Positions 1 to 8,176 of a stretch of 31,509 nucleotides of DNA are shown piece after piece. The stretch is taken from positions 6,836 to 38,344 of the forward strand of contig DIXL01000012.1 in assembly GCA_002428685.1 (NCBI GenBank), written 5' to 3'. Every line of letters starts with the position of its first letter. The first letter of the stretch is position 1. Made by a program: the position numbers and the translations under genes. The notes beneath the pieces were generated by a model. It had not been told where the DNA came from and made no database searches. It saw nothing but the letters and a program-made list of their open reading frames with translations. This DNA is from Cloacimonetes bacterium UBA6081 (lineage in GTDB: Bacteria; Cloacimonadota; Cloacimonadia; Cloacimonadales; Cloacimonadaceae).

Positions 1-31
1 ATCTCCTGATTGCCACAAGCCGATCGGGAGA
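1..31. terminator. Possible hairpin at the window edge
   Basis: Two 10-nt arms (1-10 and 22-31) pair at nine positions, the tenth being a possible G-U pair, around an 11-nt loop. No T-run follows on the + strand. It could be the end of a gene outside the window, but the cut edge prevents a firm call. Confidence 0.25.
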
Positions 32-45
32 TCAGCTTCCCTATG

Positions 46-60
46 CTTGACAAGACACTA
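46..60. repeat. 15-bp repeat, inverted copy at the far end of the window
   Basis: CTTGACAAGACACTA at 46-60 is the exact reverse complement of 31482-31496. Both copies are intergenic. It may be a dispersed genomic repeat or part of a longer one cut by the window. It contains a TTGACA hexamer, but no well-spaced -10 follows. Confidence 0.45.
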
Positions 61-255
61 GCAGATAGTAGGCTATAAAGGCTCTCTTGAAAAAAGGGAA
101 AAGCGAAGAAGAGGCAAGACTTTATTAAATACAAATAAACAAGATTGCAGGCTTATCCGGTAAATCTTTACACAGTCTTAACGCCCAGCTTATAAAATCC
201 TAACACCAATAACGTATAATATAGGGTATATAGACTTGCATAGGAGCCACCCCCG

Positions 256-456
256 ATGAAGAAAGCTGATTTACATTGCCACACAATCTATTCCGAGCAC
301 CCAACAGAATGGTTTTTGCAGAAACTGGGTGCCAAGGAAAGTTACACTGATCCCTTGTTTGTTTACAAAGAGGCAAAAAGACAGGGGATGGACTATGTTT
401 CCATCACGGATCATAACAAGATAGATGGTGCTTTACGCCTTAAAAAACATCCCTAA
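256..456 (+). pseudogene. Truncated PHP-domain phosphoesterase (N-terminal fragment)
   Basis: The 66-residue product starts with the metal-binding signature of PHP (polymerase and histidinol phosphatase) domains, DLHCHT at residues 5-10. A second typical block, SITDHN, lies near residues 49-54. PHP metal-dependent phosphoesterases normally exceed 200 residues, so this copy stops soon after its second metal motif, at LKKHP then TAA. Nothing downstream continues the fold in any frame I could see. An AGGAG at 242-246 lies about 9 nt before the ATG, and a perfect TATAAT (215-220) sits upstream, so it may still be transcribed. The break coincides with the left edge of the defence genes, which suggests that insertion or deletion at this boundary removed the rest. 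A functional short protein is unlikely because most of the metal ligands are missing. Confidence 0.7.
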
Positions 457-469
457 GCGAAATTTCCGA

Positions 470-498
470 TTGACAGAATTCACTTTTGCAAAGATATG
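470..498 (+). promoter_or_regulatory. Probable promoter of the type I restriction operon
   Basis: TTGACA at 470-475 is a perfect -35 hexamer. After a 17-bp spacer comes GATATG (493-498), a weak -10. It is the only good promoter-like pair between the broken PHP gene and hsdR. Confidence 0.45.
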
Positions 499-531
499 CG
501 TAATTAGTAAATGTCTTAGGTGGATTTGGAA

Positions 532-576
532 ATGAGTCATGAACTAAAACTCGCGTATCTATGGGCTAAAAGATGA
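532..576 (+). CDS. Possible 14-codon leader peptide overlapping the hsdR start
   Basis: An AGGTGG at 518-523 stands 8 nt before ATG 532, which opens a 14-codon frame (starting MSHELKLAYL). Its TGA overlaps the hsdR ATG as ATGA (573-576). hsdR itself has no clear Shine-Dalgarno sequence, so its translation may depend on ribosomes ending here. This is inference from spacing; such a short frame can arise by chance. Confidence 0.4.
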   Translation: MSHELKLAYLWAKR

Positions 577-3110
577 GTAAAGAGGCCGGCGCCAGGATCA
601 AGATCAATAAATTCCTGGAAGAAGCGGGATGGCGTTTTTTCGATGAAGATGGTAAGAAGGCCAATATCCAACTGGAAAAAAATGTTAAAATTTCCCAGTA
701 TCAGCTTGACGATTTGGGTGAGGATTTTGAGAAAATATCCCAAGGCTTTATAGACTATCTCTTGCTGGATGAAATGAATTACCCGGTAATCGTACTGGAA
801 GCCAAGCGGGAAGAAAAAGACCCATTGGATGGAAAAGAACAGGCCAGGCGCTATGCAAAAGCACAAGGAGCGCGGTATATCATCCTTTCCAATGGGAATA
901 TCCACTATTTCTGGGATTTGGAAAGGGGCAATCCCAATGTTATCATCAAATTCCCCACGCCGCAATCGATAAAACATATCCGCAATGTAAAACCCAATCC
1001 TTTAAAACTGATAAATGAGCAGGTGAATGAAGATTACATCCTGCTTTGCCAATATCCCGCTTACCAGCAAGATCCTGAGTGGATCGACACTTCCCGCCGG
1101 GAGAAATTCCTGGAAGATAATGGCTATTGTTTACTGAGAAACTATCAACTGAAGGCAGTTAGAAGCATTCAGAAAGCTGTAGCCAATCACCAGGATAGAT
1201 TCCTTTTTGAAATGGCCACCGGTACTGGTAAGACCATGGTGGCCGCTGCTATTATCCGGCTTTTTCTTCGCAGCGGCAATGCCAATCGGGTGCTTTTCCT
1301 TGTCGATCGCATCGAACTCGAAAATCAAGCCAAGTCCGCTTTTTTAAAGTATCTAAAGCAAGATTATGAGATAAGGGTATTCAAAGAAGGCCGTAATGAC
1401 TGGGAGAAAGCTAATATCCTAATTTCCACCGTGCAAAGCCTCTACGATAGATATCCAAAAATATTCTCACCTACCGATTTCGACCTGGTAATCTCGGACG
1501 AAGCGCATCGCAGCGTAAATGGAAATGCCAGGGCACTCTTTGAGTATTTTGGCGGTTACAAGCTGGGCCTTACCGCCACCCCCAAAGACTACCTGAAACA
1601 CGTGAATATCGATAAACTTCAGGCAGATGATCCCCGCTCCCTGGAACGGCGCATCATGATGGATACCTACAAAACCTTTGGCTGTGAAAGTGCTGATCCT
1701 ACCTTTCAATACACCTTACTGGACGGCGTGAAAGAAGGATATCTGCTAAATCCCATCGTGTTTGATGCCAGAACCCACATCACCACCCAGCTATTATCGG
1801 AAAATGGCTATCAGGTGATGGTCTATGGCGAGGATGGAATCCCTGATGAAAGAGTATTCAAGCAGAAAGCCTTCGAAAAGAAATTCTTTTCCACAGCTAC
1901 CAATAGGGTATTCTGCGAAACCTTTCTCCAGAAGGCAATGCGCGATCCCTTTACCAATGAGATCGGTAAATCGATTATCTTCTGCGTAAGCCAGAAACAT
2001 GCAGCCAGGATTACCAAACAACTGAACGAACTGGCCGATAAATATTTCCCCAACATGTACCAATCCGATTTTGCGGTGCAGATCACTTCCAATATCTCAC
2101 GTTCACAGCAAATGAGCATCAATTTTCAGAATAATAACCTGAATGGATACACCAAATGGCTGGAAGAATATAAATCGTCCCGCAGCAGAATCTGCGTAAC
2201 CGTGGGCATGATGACTACCGGTTATGATTGCACCGATATCCTGAATCTGGTGATGCTGCGGCCGATCTTTTCCCCATCAGATTTCATCCAGATTAAAGGC
2301 CGGGGTACCAGAAAGCATAATTTCAAATATCCTCGCCGTATCGAAGGGCAGGAGATAAAGGAAAGCAAGCCCAAAACTGCCTTTCATCTCTTTGATTTCT
2401 TCGCCAATTGCCAGTACTTCGAAAAGGAATTTAAGTATGATGTGGTATTGAAGCTGCCGGAGATAGGAAAAGCAAAATCCTCCGATACGAAAAAAGACAA
2501 TAACGAAGGCACAAACACCAATGAAATCCCCGATGGTGCTTTTGAATACTTGGGCCATGACATGATCCAGGACTTGGCAGAGCAAGCCATCGGCCCCCAG
2601 GGCATGAAGGTGGATCGCCAGATGTTCAATCGCTTTGCAGAAGAACTGAGAACTCATCCCATTGTAAAGAAACTGGTGGAGCAGGAAGATTATCCCGCAG
2701 CAGAAGAATATATCACCCAAAAGATCTTTAACCGCGCGGAGCATTTCTTCAATCTGGGCAAGCTGCGCAAATCCCTGCAGGTGGATTGGCGGGCTCCCTT
2801 CCGTCAGATTCTGGATTTGGCCTTGGGACGTACCGACCGGATAAAGACGAAAAGCGAAGTATTCGAAGAGGAATTCAGTAAATTCATCTCCATTCACCAT
2901 CCGGAAAGCAGATATGTCCCCTATGCCAAAAGGCTCTTTACCGCCTATCTATCCGATGAAGAAATAAGGAAAATCATCGATCAGGGACGCTATGGCCAAT
3001 TGATGAGTCCCCTCTTAAGCATCTCCGATATTGATATGCTGAATGGCTGGAAAAAGATCATTCCCCAATATATAAAAGACTATATCCCCCTAAACTACTT
3101 TATGAATTGA
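573..3110 (+). CDS. hsdR: Type I restriction enzyme, R subunit (HsdR)
   Basis: The 845-residue product is the ATP-dependent translocating and cleaving subunit of a type I restriction complex. An N-terminal PD-(D/E)xK nuclease is visible: D61 followed by VIVLEAK with E76 and K78. A superfamily 2 motor follows, with Walker A ATGTGKT at 215-221, DEAH at 309-312 and the motif III block GLTATP about 24 residues later. Later helicase motifs include TVGMMTTGYDC and the QIKGRGTR block. The C-terminal third (about 600-845) would contact the methylase part. It is at the short end for HsdR (often 800-1100), resembling the EcoEI-type family. It lies 6 nt before the methylase-specificity gene, so the two are co-transcribed. 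The start was chosen because it overlaps the preceding leader frame as ATGA and keeps the whole nuclease domain. Confidence 0.93.
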   Translation: MSKEAGARIKINKFLEEAGWRFFDEDGKKANIQLEKNVKISQYQLDDLGEDFEKISQGFIDYLLLDEMNYPVIVLEAKREEKDPLDGKEQARRYAKAQGARYIILSNGNIHYFWDLERGNPNVIIKFPTPQSIKHIRNVKPNPLKLINEQVNEDYILLCQYPAYQQDPEWIDTSRREKFLEDNGYCLLRNYQLKAVRSIQKAVANHQDRFLFEMATGTGKTMVAAAIIRLFLRSGNANRVLFLVDRIELENQAKSAFLKYLKQDYEIRVFKEGRNDWEKANILISTVQSLYDRYPKIFSPTDFDLVISDEAHRSVNGNARALFEYFGGYKLGLTATPKDYLKHVNIDKLQADDPRSLERRIMMDTYKTFGCESADPTFQYTLLDGVKEGYLLNPIVFDARTHITTQLLSENGYQVMVYGEDGIPDERVFKQKAFEKKFFSTATNRVFCETFLQKAMRDPFTNEIGKSIIFCVSQKHAARITKQLNELADKYFPNMYQSDFAVQITSNISRSQQMSINFQNNNLNGYTKWLEEYKSSRSRICVTVGMMTTGYDCTDILNLVMLRPIFSPSDFIQIKGRGTRKHNFKYPRRIEGQEIKESKPKTAFHLFDFFANCQYFEKEFKYDVVLKLPEIGKAKSSDTKKDNNEGTNTNEIPDGAFEYLGHDMIQDLAEQAIGPQGMKVDRQMFNRFAEELRTHPIVKKLVEQEDYPAAEEYITQKIFNRAEHFFNLGKLRKSLQVDWRAPFRQILDLALGRTDRIKTKSEVFEEEFSKFISIHHPESRYVPYAKRLFTAYLSDEEIRKIIDQGRYGQLMSPLLSISDIDMLNGWKKIIPQYIKDYIPLNYFMN

Positions 3111-3116
3111 GGCTAC

Positions 3117-5591
3117 ATGCTGGATCAAGATACCAAACGCAGAATCGACAATGCCTGTGATATCCTGGTGGGAAAGGTTCCCACTCCCCTGGCGCAGGTG
3201 GAGCAAATCACCCTGGCTCTGATCTATAAATTTATGAACGATATGGATAAGCGCGCCTTGAAAATGGGTGGAAATGCAGCTTACTTTACAGGGGATTACG
3301 AAAAATATTCCTGGGATAACCTCATGGATAGCCGCATTGGGGCACAGGAACGGGCTAATCTGTATGAAGAAGGGCTTGCTAAGCTTGGCACCAATGGCGA
3401 ACTGCCCGATCTCTTCCGGGGAATTTTCAAAGAAGCCAATGTCCCCTATCGGGCGGCCCGAACCCTGAATCTATTCCTGAAGGAAATCGATGGCTTCAGC
3501 TATGAGGATTCTGAAAATCTGGGCGATGCCTATGAATACCTTTTGGGCAAAACCGGTTCCCAGGGTGAAGCAGGCCAGTTCAGAACCCCGCGCCATATCA
3601 TAGACTTTATCGTGCAGGTGGTTGATCCACATAAATATGACAATATCCTTGATCCTGCCTGCGGCACGGCGGGCTTTTTGATCTCTGCGCTAAAGCACAT
3701 CTACAAAGATAATACCAAAGAGATAGAGGGAGACATGCTAAGCCCTACTGAGCAGCTTGGCCTGTCCAATAGCGTTTATGGCTACGACATCACTCCGGAT
3801 ATGGTGCGCATCTCCCGGGTGAATATGTTTCTGCATAATATCAAGCTGCCCCATATCTATGAATATGATACTCTCTCCTCGCTGGACAGATGGGATGATA
3901 ATTTCTCCTGCATTCTGGCAAATCCCCCTTTCATGACTCCCAAAGGCGGAGTTACTCCCCATAACCGCTTCAGCATCCCCTCCTCCCGCAGCGAAGTGCT
4001 GTTTGTGGATTACATCATGGAACACCTCACCCTGGATGGCAAAGCGGGGGTGATCGTGCCCGAAGGGATCATCTTCCAGAGCGGCACTGCCTATAAAGCC
4101 CTGCGCAAAAAGCTGATCTCCGAAAACTACCTGTGGGGGGTGGTTTCCCTTCCCGGAGGAGTGTTCAATCCCTATGCCGGAGTAAAAACCTCTGTCCTGC
4201 TGCTTGATAGGCAAATTGCCAAACGCGCCGACAAGATCATCTTCCTGAAAGTGGAAAATGATGGCTATAACCTGGGTGCCCAGAGAAGGCCTATAGAAGC
4301 AAATGATCTTCCACATGCAGTTGCCCAAGCCCTGGCATTCAAGCAAGCAGTGATGATGCAAAAAGAGTTTAAGGTTCCTGAAAAAGGCGTAGTGCTTGTA
4401 GAGAAAAAGAAACTGGCTGAAAATGGGGATTATAATCTTAATGGGGAGAGATATGTCATTACTGATACCAAATCATCGCATTACCCATTTATTAGTCTGG
4501 GAGAGGTTGCTGATATAATATCAGGGCAATCACCCGAAGGTTCATATTACAATACGGATGGTAATGGACTTCCATTTTACCAGGGAAAAACCGAATTCAC
4601 AGATATGTATTTAGGTAAACCTACAAAATGGACTACTCAAGTAATTAAAAGGGCAATCCCCAATGATATAGTAATGTCTGTTAGAGCACCAGTCGGACCC
4701 ATAAACATTGTTTCTAGTGAGATATGCATAGGTAGAGGACTTGCTGCTATCAGATGCCAAGAGAAGTTAAACAAGATGTTTTGCTTCTATGTATTGAGAA
4801 GCATGGAAGACAGGATCAAGGGTAATAAAGGATCAACTTTCGCATCAATCAATAGAAATGATGTATGTGATTTGAAAATCCCCCTTCCACCCCTTTCAAT
4901 CCAAGAAGAGATCGTAGCGGAACTGGATTCCTACCAGAAGATCATAGATGGCGCTAAGCAGGTAGTAGATAATTGGAAACCCAGGATAGATATTGATCCA
5001 AAATGGGAACAAAGACAAATACAAGAAGTGGCAGTAGTGAATCCACCACAAAGTGAAATAAGTAACGTATCAAGTGATCTAGAAGTATCTTTTGTCCCCA
5101 TGAGCGATTTAGGTTCACATAGAATGGCATTTACAGCCATGACAACCAAGCCGATTGGTGAATTGAAAACAGGAAGCTATACTTATTTCAAGGACAATGA
5201 CGTTCTTGTTGCCAAGGTAACTCCATGTTTCGAAAATGGTAAGGCTGGCATAGCAATGGGTCTTACCAATGGCATAGGATTCGGTTCTAGCGAGTATTAT
5301 GTACTAAGATGCACAGAAAGAGTGCTTCCTGAGTGGATATATTTGTCTATTATAGATACAAAATTTAGATCATTAGCTATTGCGAACATGACCGGTACAG
5401 GAGGCTTACAAAGAGTACCCAAGCAATTTGTTAAAGAATACTGCATTCCGATACCTGATTTAGCCATCCAACAAGCGATAATCTCTGAGATAAATAATGA
5501 ACAAAAACTTGTTGAATCCAACCGCCAGTTTATAGCCCTCTACGAGAAAAAGATAACTGAAAAGATAAATCGCCTATGGTTAAGTAACTGA
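3117..5591 (+). CDS. Type I methyltransferase and specificity subunit fused in one protein (HsdM-HsdS)
   Basis: The 824-residue protein joins two usually separate subunits. Residues 1 to about 445 are HsdM: an N-terminal helical domain (ITLALIYKFMNDMD), the SAM-binding block DPACGTAGF at 179-187 and the adenine methylase motif NPPF near 269-272, ending with the usual HsdM tail DYNLNGERY. From about residue 453 come two target-recognition domains: TRD1 (about 453-600, opening ISLGEVADIISGQSP) and TRD2 (about 628-800). Each is followed by a conserved helical region with the typical PLPPLSIQEEI or PIPDLAIQQAI signature. The reading frame is continuous with no sign of repair. Normal type I complexes are M2S1, so a fusion forces equal numbers of M and S unless cleaved. 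The product methylates adenine in the bipartite site chosen by the TRDs and guides HsdR. Confidence 0.9.
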   Translation: MLDQDTKRRIDNACDILVGKVPTPLAQVEQITLALIYKFMNDMDKRALKMGGNAAYFTGDYEKYSWDNLMDSRIGAQERANLYEEGLAKLGTNGELPDLFRGIFKEANVPYRAARTLNLFLKEIDGFSYEDSENLGDAYEYLLGKTGSQGEAGQFRTPRHIIDFIVQVVDPHKYDNILDPACGTAGFLISALKHIYKDNTKEIEGDMLSPTEQLGLSNSVYGYDITPDMVRISRVNMFLHNIKLPHIYEYDTLSSLDRWDDNFSCILANPPFMTPKGGVTPHNRFSIPSSRSEVLFVDYIMEHLTLDGKAGVIVPEGIIFQSGTAYKALRKKLISENYLWGVVSLPGGVFNPYAGVKTSVLLLDRQIAKRADKIIFLKVENDGYNLGAQRRPIEANDLPHAVAQALAFKQAVMMQKEFKVPEKGVVLVEKKKLAENGDYNLNGERYVITDTKSSHYPFISLGEVADIISGQSPEGSYYNTDGNGLPFYQGKTEFTDMYLGKPTKWTTQVIKRAIPNDIVMSVRAPVGPINIVSSEICIGRGLAAIRCQEKLNKMFCFYVLRSMEDRIKGNKGSTFASINRNDVCDLKIPLPPLSIQEEIVAELDSYQKIIDGAKQVVDNWKPRIDIDPKWEQRQIQEVAVVNPPQSEISNVSSDLEVSFVPMSDLGSHRMAFTAMTTKPIGELKTGSYTYFKDNDVLVAKVTPCFENGKAGIAMGLTNGIGFGSSEYYVLRCTERVLPEWIYLSIIDTKFRSLAIANMTGTGGLQRVPKQFVKEYCIPIPDLAIQQAIISEINNEQKLVESNRQFIALYEKKITEKINRLWLSN

Positions 5592-5612
5592 TATGAATTT
5601 CAAAAACATTAA

Positions 5613-5640
5613 TTGCATATTTAGGGCAAGCTTATCTAAT
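5613..5640 (+). promoter_or_regulatory. Candidate promoter for the Kiwa pair
   Basis: TTGCAT (5613-5618) and TCTAAT (5635-5640) are separated by 16 bp in the gap between the type I system and the next gene. Both hexamers are imperfect. AAAGGAG at 5674-5680 is the strong ribosome binding site for the gene at 5687. Confidence 0.3.
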
Positions 5641-5686
5641 CAGTTAAACTTGTTCCATTACTCTACCAATCACAAAGGAGTTTATC

Positions 5687-6286
5687 ATGAGTAAAATATC
5701 TTACTGCGTAAAGATAATGATGTTTATATCATCGTACTCACCACTTTCATTAATTTTCTTGGTTATTGATTTCCGTGCTGTAGATATAACCAGCTTGAGT
5801 TCTTTTTTTAATTCCCTTTTCTATCATCCATCCATTTCGTTGTTATTGCTGTTTGGAACCTTAATTTCCTGCATTGTGATAGCGTTACTGCTAAGGTACT
5901 ACAAAAATGACTCGACCGATGTTAAACAAATAAGTAACTTACGCATTACTTCTATGGATAATGAAGTACTTAGCTACATATTTTCGTACGTATTGCCATT
6001 TCTAAGTTTCCCAGCTGAAAGACGTATCTTGATTATTGGGATTCTTCTTCTGTTTGTCTGTGTAATCTATATAAAAAGCAATCTCATTATGATAAATCCC
6101 TTCATTTCCTTGATAGGTTATCATATCTTTCAGGTTGAATATGAAAATATGGAGGTGATGGGGAAAGCAGATAGGGGCACGATTATACTGATATCAAATA
6201 AAGACAGGTATAACTTATCACGGGATAGCCAACATATTAAAGTTTGTAGAATTAGCAATGACTTATTTATCCTAAAGGGGGAATAA
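5687..6286 (+). CDS. kwaA: Probable KwaA, membrane subunit of a Kiwa anti-phage system
   Basis: The 199-residue protein is strongly hydrophobic over its first 140 residues, with about four membrane segments (roughly 9-27, 47-69, 88-107 and 110-128). A soluble tail of about 60 residues is rich in charged residues. I do not recognise it from motifs. The name rests on its length, its four-helix layout and its position one nucleotide before a DUF4868 gene (TAATG overlap at 6284-6288). In Kiwa, KwaA is the membrane component that works with KwaB against phage. AAAGGAG at 5674-5680 sets the start. The gene is more AT-rich than the neighbouring restriction genes, with many ATA and TTA codons, consistent with separate acquisition. 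Confidence 0.65.
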   Translation: MSKISYCVKIMMFISSYSPLSLIFLVIDFRAVDITSLSSFFNSLFYHPSISLLLLFGTLISCIVIALLLRYYKNDSTDVKQISNLRITSMDNEVLSYIFSYVLPFLSFPAERRILIIGILLLFVCVIYIKSNLIMINPFISLIGYHIFQVEYENMEVMGKADRGTIILISNKDRYNLSRDSQHIKVCRISNDLFILKGE

Positions 6287-7263
6287 TGATAACTAAAGCG
6301 CAACTAATTAGTCTGAAAGAACACATAGTTAATTCTTCTTCGAATGTGTCAATGTACTTACTAGTGGAAGATAAGAACTCATTAGGCACACTTAAAGTAA
6401 AACATGTATTGTGCGATGGGGACGTAAAAGCTGAACTTATCGATGTATCAGTTCGTTTTTTTTCGATGGTATCGGCTGTAGAGTTTGAGGGTAATGCTAA
6501 TATACAAGAATATAATCCTGACGACGAACAAGATCTGTTTTATATAAACAAAAGCATAATCAACCAATGGGATGATGTCCAAAATAGAATAACCACTGAT
6601 AACCAGGATTACTTCGAGATTGACAATAGAGATAACTTAAAGATCAAAGCATGGGTAGTAAAAGTGGAATTTCTTGTTGGTAATCAGACAGATAATGTGA
6701 TATTATTCCAAGAATTTCAAAACGCTAGATTCCTTGCTGCTAAACTATTGGTCATGTTTTTTGAAAGGAATGTACTAAAACTCTTTGATAAAAGCATAAT
6801 AAATTTGAGTGATTCAATGGATTTTATGCTATATTCTGACAACTTTTACATGCTGAAGGCCAAAGCTTTTGAAAGAGTGTTTTCTTATCAAGATTTTTAT
6901 AAGGATAATGCCAAATCTCTAATTGATAACATTCAATCTGAGGTATATAGTGCTGGTATGGCCAAATTAGTTATTGTAGATTCAGATGCTATAAAACTCA
7001 AGATAGAATCAAGTATTAGATTGGCACAAAAGCTATATTCTGCTAAAGTAAAAGGATATTACAAAAACATATCGTTTAAAAAGCTTGAATCTCTGAGCCG
7101 TCAGCATAAATTAGATCTTAAACTTGATGCAAATACGAAAACTTGGACAATTGATGACCAAGTTCCAACAAAAGTATTTGAACGTATTATCAACGATGAT
7201 TATGAAAAATCATTGTTGACAGATAATGAGTATATATCTAAGAAAAAACAACTCATTGAGTAG
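6286..7263 (+). CDS. kwaB: Probable KwaB, DUF4868 protein of a Kiwa system
   Basis: The 325-residue soluble protein has features I associate with DUF4868: a mixed N-terminal half, a central stretch resembling the conserved block before the FE motif (FMLYSDNFYMLKAKAFERVFSY at about 183-204), and an end with WTIDDQVP and a RIINDDYEKSLLTDNEY segment like the family's closing strand and helix. KwaB is the DNA-associated effector partner of KwaA in Kiwa defence. Its start overlaps the kwaA stop codon, and AAAGGGGGA just upstream is a good ribosome binding site. Length matches the family (about 310-330). The assignment is by pattern and neighbourhood; a profile search would settle it. There is no nuclease motif that I can see. 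Confidence 0.7.
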   Translation: MITKAQLISLKEHIVNSSSNVSMYLLVEDKNSLGTLKVKHVLCDGDVKAELIDVSVRFFSMVSAVEFEGNANIQEYNPDDEQDLFYINKSIINQWDDVQNRITTDNQDYFEIDNRDNLKIKAWVVKVEFLVGNQTDNVILFQEFQNARFLAAKLLVMFFERNVLKLFDKSIINLSDSMDFMLYSDNFYMLKAKAFERVFSYQDFYKDNAKSLIDNIQSEVYSAGMAKLVIVDSDAIKLKIESSIRLAQKLYSAKVKGYYKNISFKKLESLSRQHKLDLKLDANTKTWTIDDQVPTKVFERIINDDYEKSLLTDNEYISKKKQLIE

Positions 7264-7300
7264 AGTATCAAGAATGGTTGAAATTGCATAAGGAGCAATA

Positions 7301-7513
7301 ATGGAACGTGTTAGGGTATCCTCATCAAACATCAAGTCAGTAGGATATGACCCATTCAGTGCTATTCTTGAGATTGAGTTTCATAATGGTGGTGTTTACT
7401 TGTATAGAAGTGTGCCTGAAAGAGTATATGAGCGACTTATGGCTGCTTCATCCAAGGGCACTTATTTCAATGACCATATCAAGGGTGTATATAATTACAG
7501 AAGAATTAGGTAG
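7301..7513 (+). CDS. KTSC-domain small protein
   Basis: The 70-residue product is almost exactly one KTSC domain, a small fold named after its occurrence at the C terminus of some lysyl-tRNA synthetases and often found alone. The typical pattern is complete: VSSSNIKSVGYD near the start, LEIEFHNGGVYLYRSVP in the middle, then ASSKGTYFN and a final YNYRRIR. Function is unknown for the stand-alone form; nucleic-acid binding has been suggested. AAGGAG at 7290-7295 precedes the ATG by 5 nt. It lies 37 nt after kwaB and so may be carried on the same transcript, and a DUF2188 remnant follows directly. Such small genes are common passengers of phages and defence islands. Confidence 0.85.
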   Translation: MERVRVSSSNIKSVGYDPFSAILEIEFHNGGVYLYRSVPERVYERLMAASSKGTYFNDHIKGVYNYRRIR

Positions 7514-7527
7514 TCTGCGGAAATTGA

Positions 7528-7680
7528 AAAGTTTATGAAAAACAAAACCCAGTAGTGGATTATGCCTGAGACCAGGCAAAAAAGCAAGAAGCTGAGCTTG
7601 TGGTTCATAATAAGGATGGCAAGATCAGCGAAAAGGATTCTTATGGGAATGATCCCTGCCCGCCGAAAGATAAGAGATAG
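7528..7680 (+). pseudogene. Decayed DUF2188 gene, copy 1
   Basis: Read in one frame from 7528 this gives KVYEKQNPVVDYA, a TGA stop (7567-7569), then DQAKKQEAELVVHNKDG and a tail ending in SYGNDPCPPKDKR before TAG. It matches the intact gene at 9205-9399 almost residue for residue. The internal stop falls where the intact copy has arginine, as expected from a CGA to TGA change. The first 20 or so codons are missing or frameshifted. It is therefore a dead copy placed between the KTSC gene and the TAC promoter. Confidence 0.75.
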
Positions 7681-7752
7681 GAAATATTGGTACTTAATAA
7701 AGTCTATCAAAGCTTAGTGGAATACATATTTTGAACTACTCAAAAAAAGGAT

Positions 7753-7781
7753 TTGACAATATAGCCAGGTGGCTATATATT
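7753..7781 (+). promoter_or_regulatory. TAC operon promoter with built-in operator palindrome
   Basis: TTGACA (7753-7758), a 17-bp spacer and TATATT (7776-7781) form a near-consensus sigma-70 promoter. The spacer and the first half of the -10 are occupied by a perfect inverted repeat, ATATAGCC-N4-GGCTATAT (7759-7778). This is the usual place for a toxin-antitoxin autoregulatory operator, so the XRE antitoxin probably binds here and blocks RNA polymerase. Transcription should start near 7788-7789. Confidence 0.75.
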
Positions 7782-7792
7782 GTATTCGTGAG

Positions 7793-8176
7793 ATGAAACT
7801 GGTTTACGAAAGCGAAGAAGTGCTACAGCAGGGAATAGATATTTCTGAGCAATATCCCCAGTTGTATGAGCTTTATATGCTGGTTATCACGAAACTAAAG
7901 AGATTCGAATTTGAAGATCTTAAGCTGCATATTGAGGAAGAGCTTGCCAAAAGTGCATATACAAAGCAGATAAAGTATCTTCCCAATGAGCATGCTTATG
8001 AATACAGGATACCTCCACACTGCAAGAGCAGGGTTCTTAGAATGCTATTCGAGGTGGAGGATGATTGCTGGACAATATGCATAAGAAAAGTATGGACAAA
8101 AGGAACAAAGCCCCCTTCCAAAAGGAGAGAAAATGGAAAAAATAAAAAACCCGGGAATAGTAACCGTCCCGCATAA
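7793..8176 (+). CDS. RelE/HigB-like toxin of a toxin-antitoxin-chaperone operon
   Basis: The 127-residue basic protein has a helical N-terminal half. A beta-rich segment follows (YEYRIPPHCKSRVLRMLFEVEDD, about residues 69-91), then ICIRKVWTKGTKPP, resembling the RelE/HigB/Gp49 toxin fold in which an R-I/V-L strand and a late K-rich strand form the mRNA-cutting surface. Such toxins cleave mRNA on the ribosome. It precedes an XRE antitoxin and a SecB-like gene, the order of HigB-HigA-SecB TAC operons known from Mycobacterium tuberculosis. I chose ATG 7793 because an in-frame GTG at 7769 lies inside the operator. With transcription starting about 7788 the mRNA would be nearly leaderless, without a ribosome binding site. 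The last 44 nt overlap the antitoxin gene in another frame. Confidence 0.7.
   Translation: MKLVYESEEVLQQGIDISEQYPQLYELYMLVITKLKRFEFEDLKLHIEEELAKSAYTKQIKYLPNEHAYEYRIPPHCKSRVLRMLFEVEDDCWTICIRKVWTKGTKPPSKRRENGKNKKPGNSNRPA

Noticed and set aside
2277..2900. 207-codon frame on the minus strand
   Set aside because: It is antisense to hsdR, with no ribosome binding site or family resemblance; a shadow of hsdR codon use. The same applies to 3738-4361 on the minus strand inside hsdMS.
7769..7792. GTG start giving a longer TAC toxin
   Set aside because: The codon lies inside the operator palindrome and upstream of the likely transcription start.
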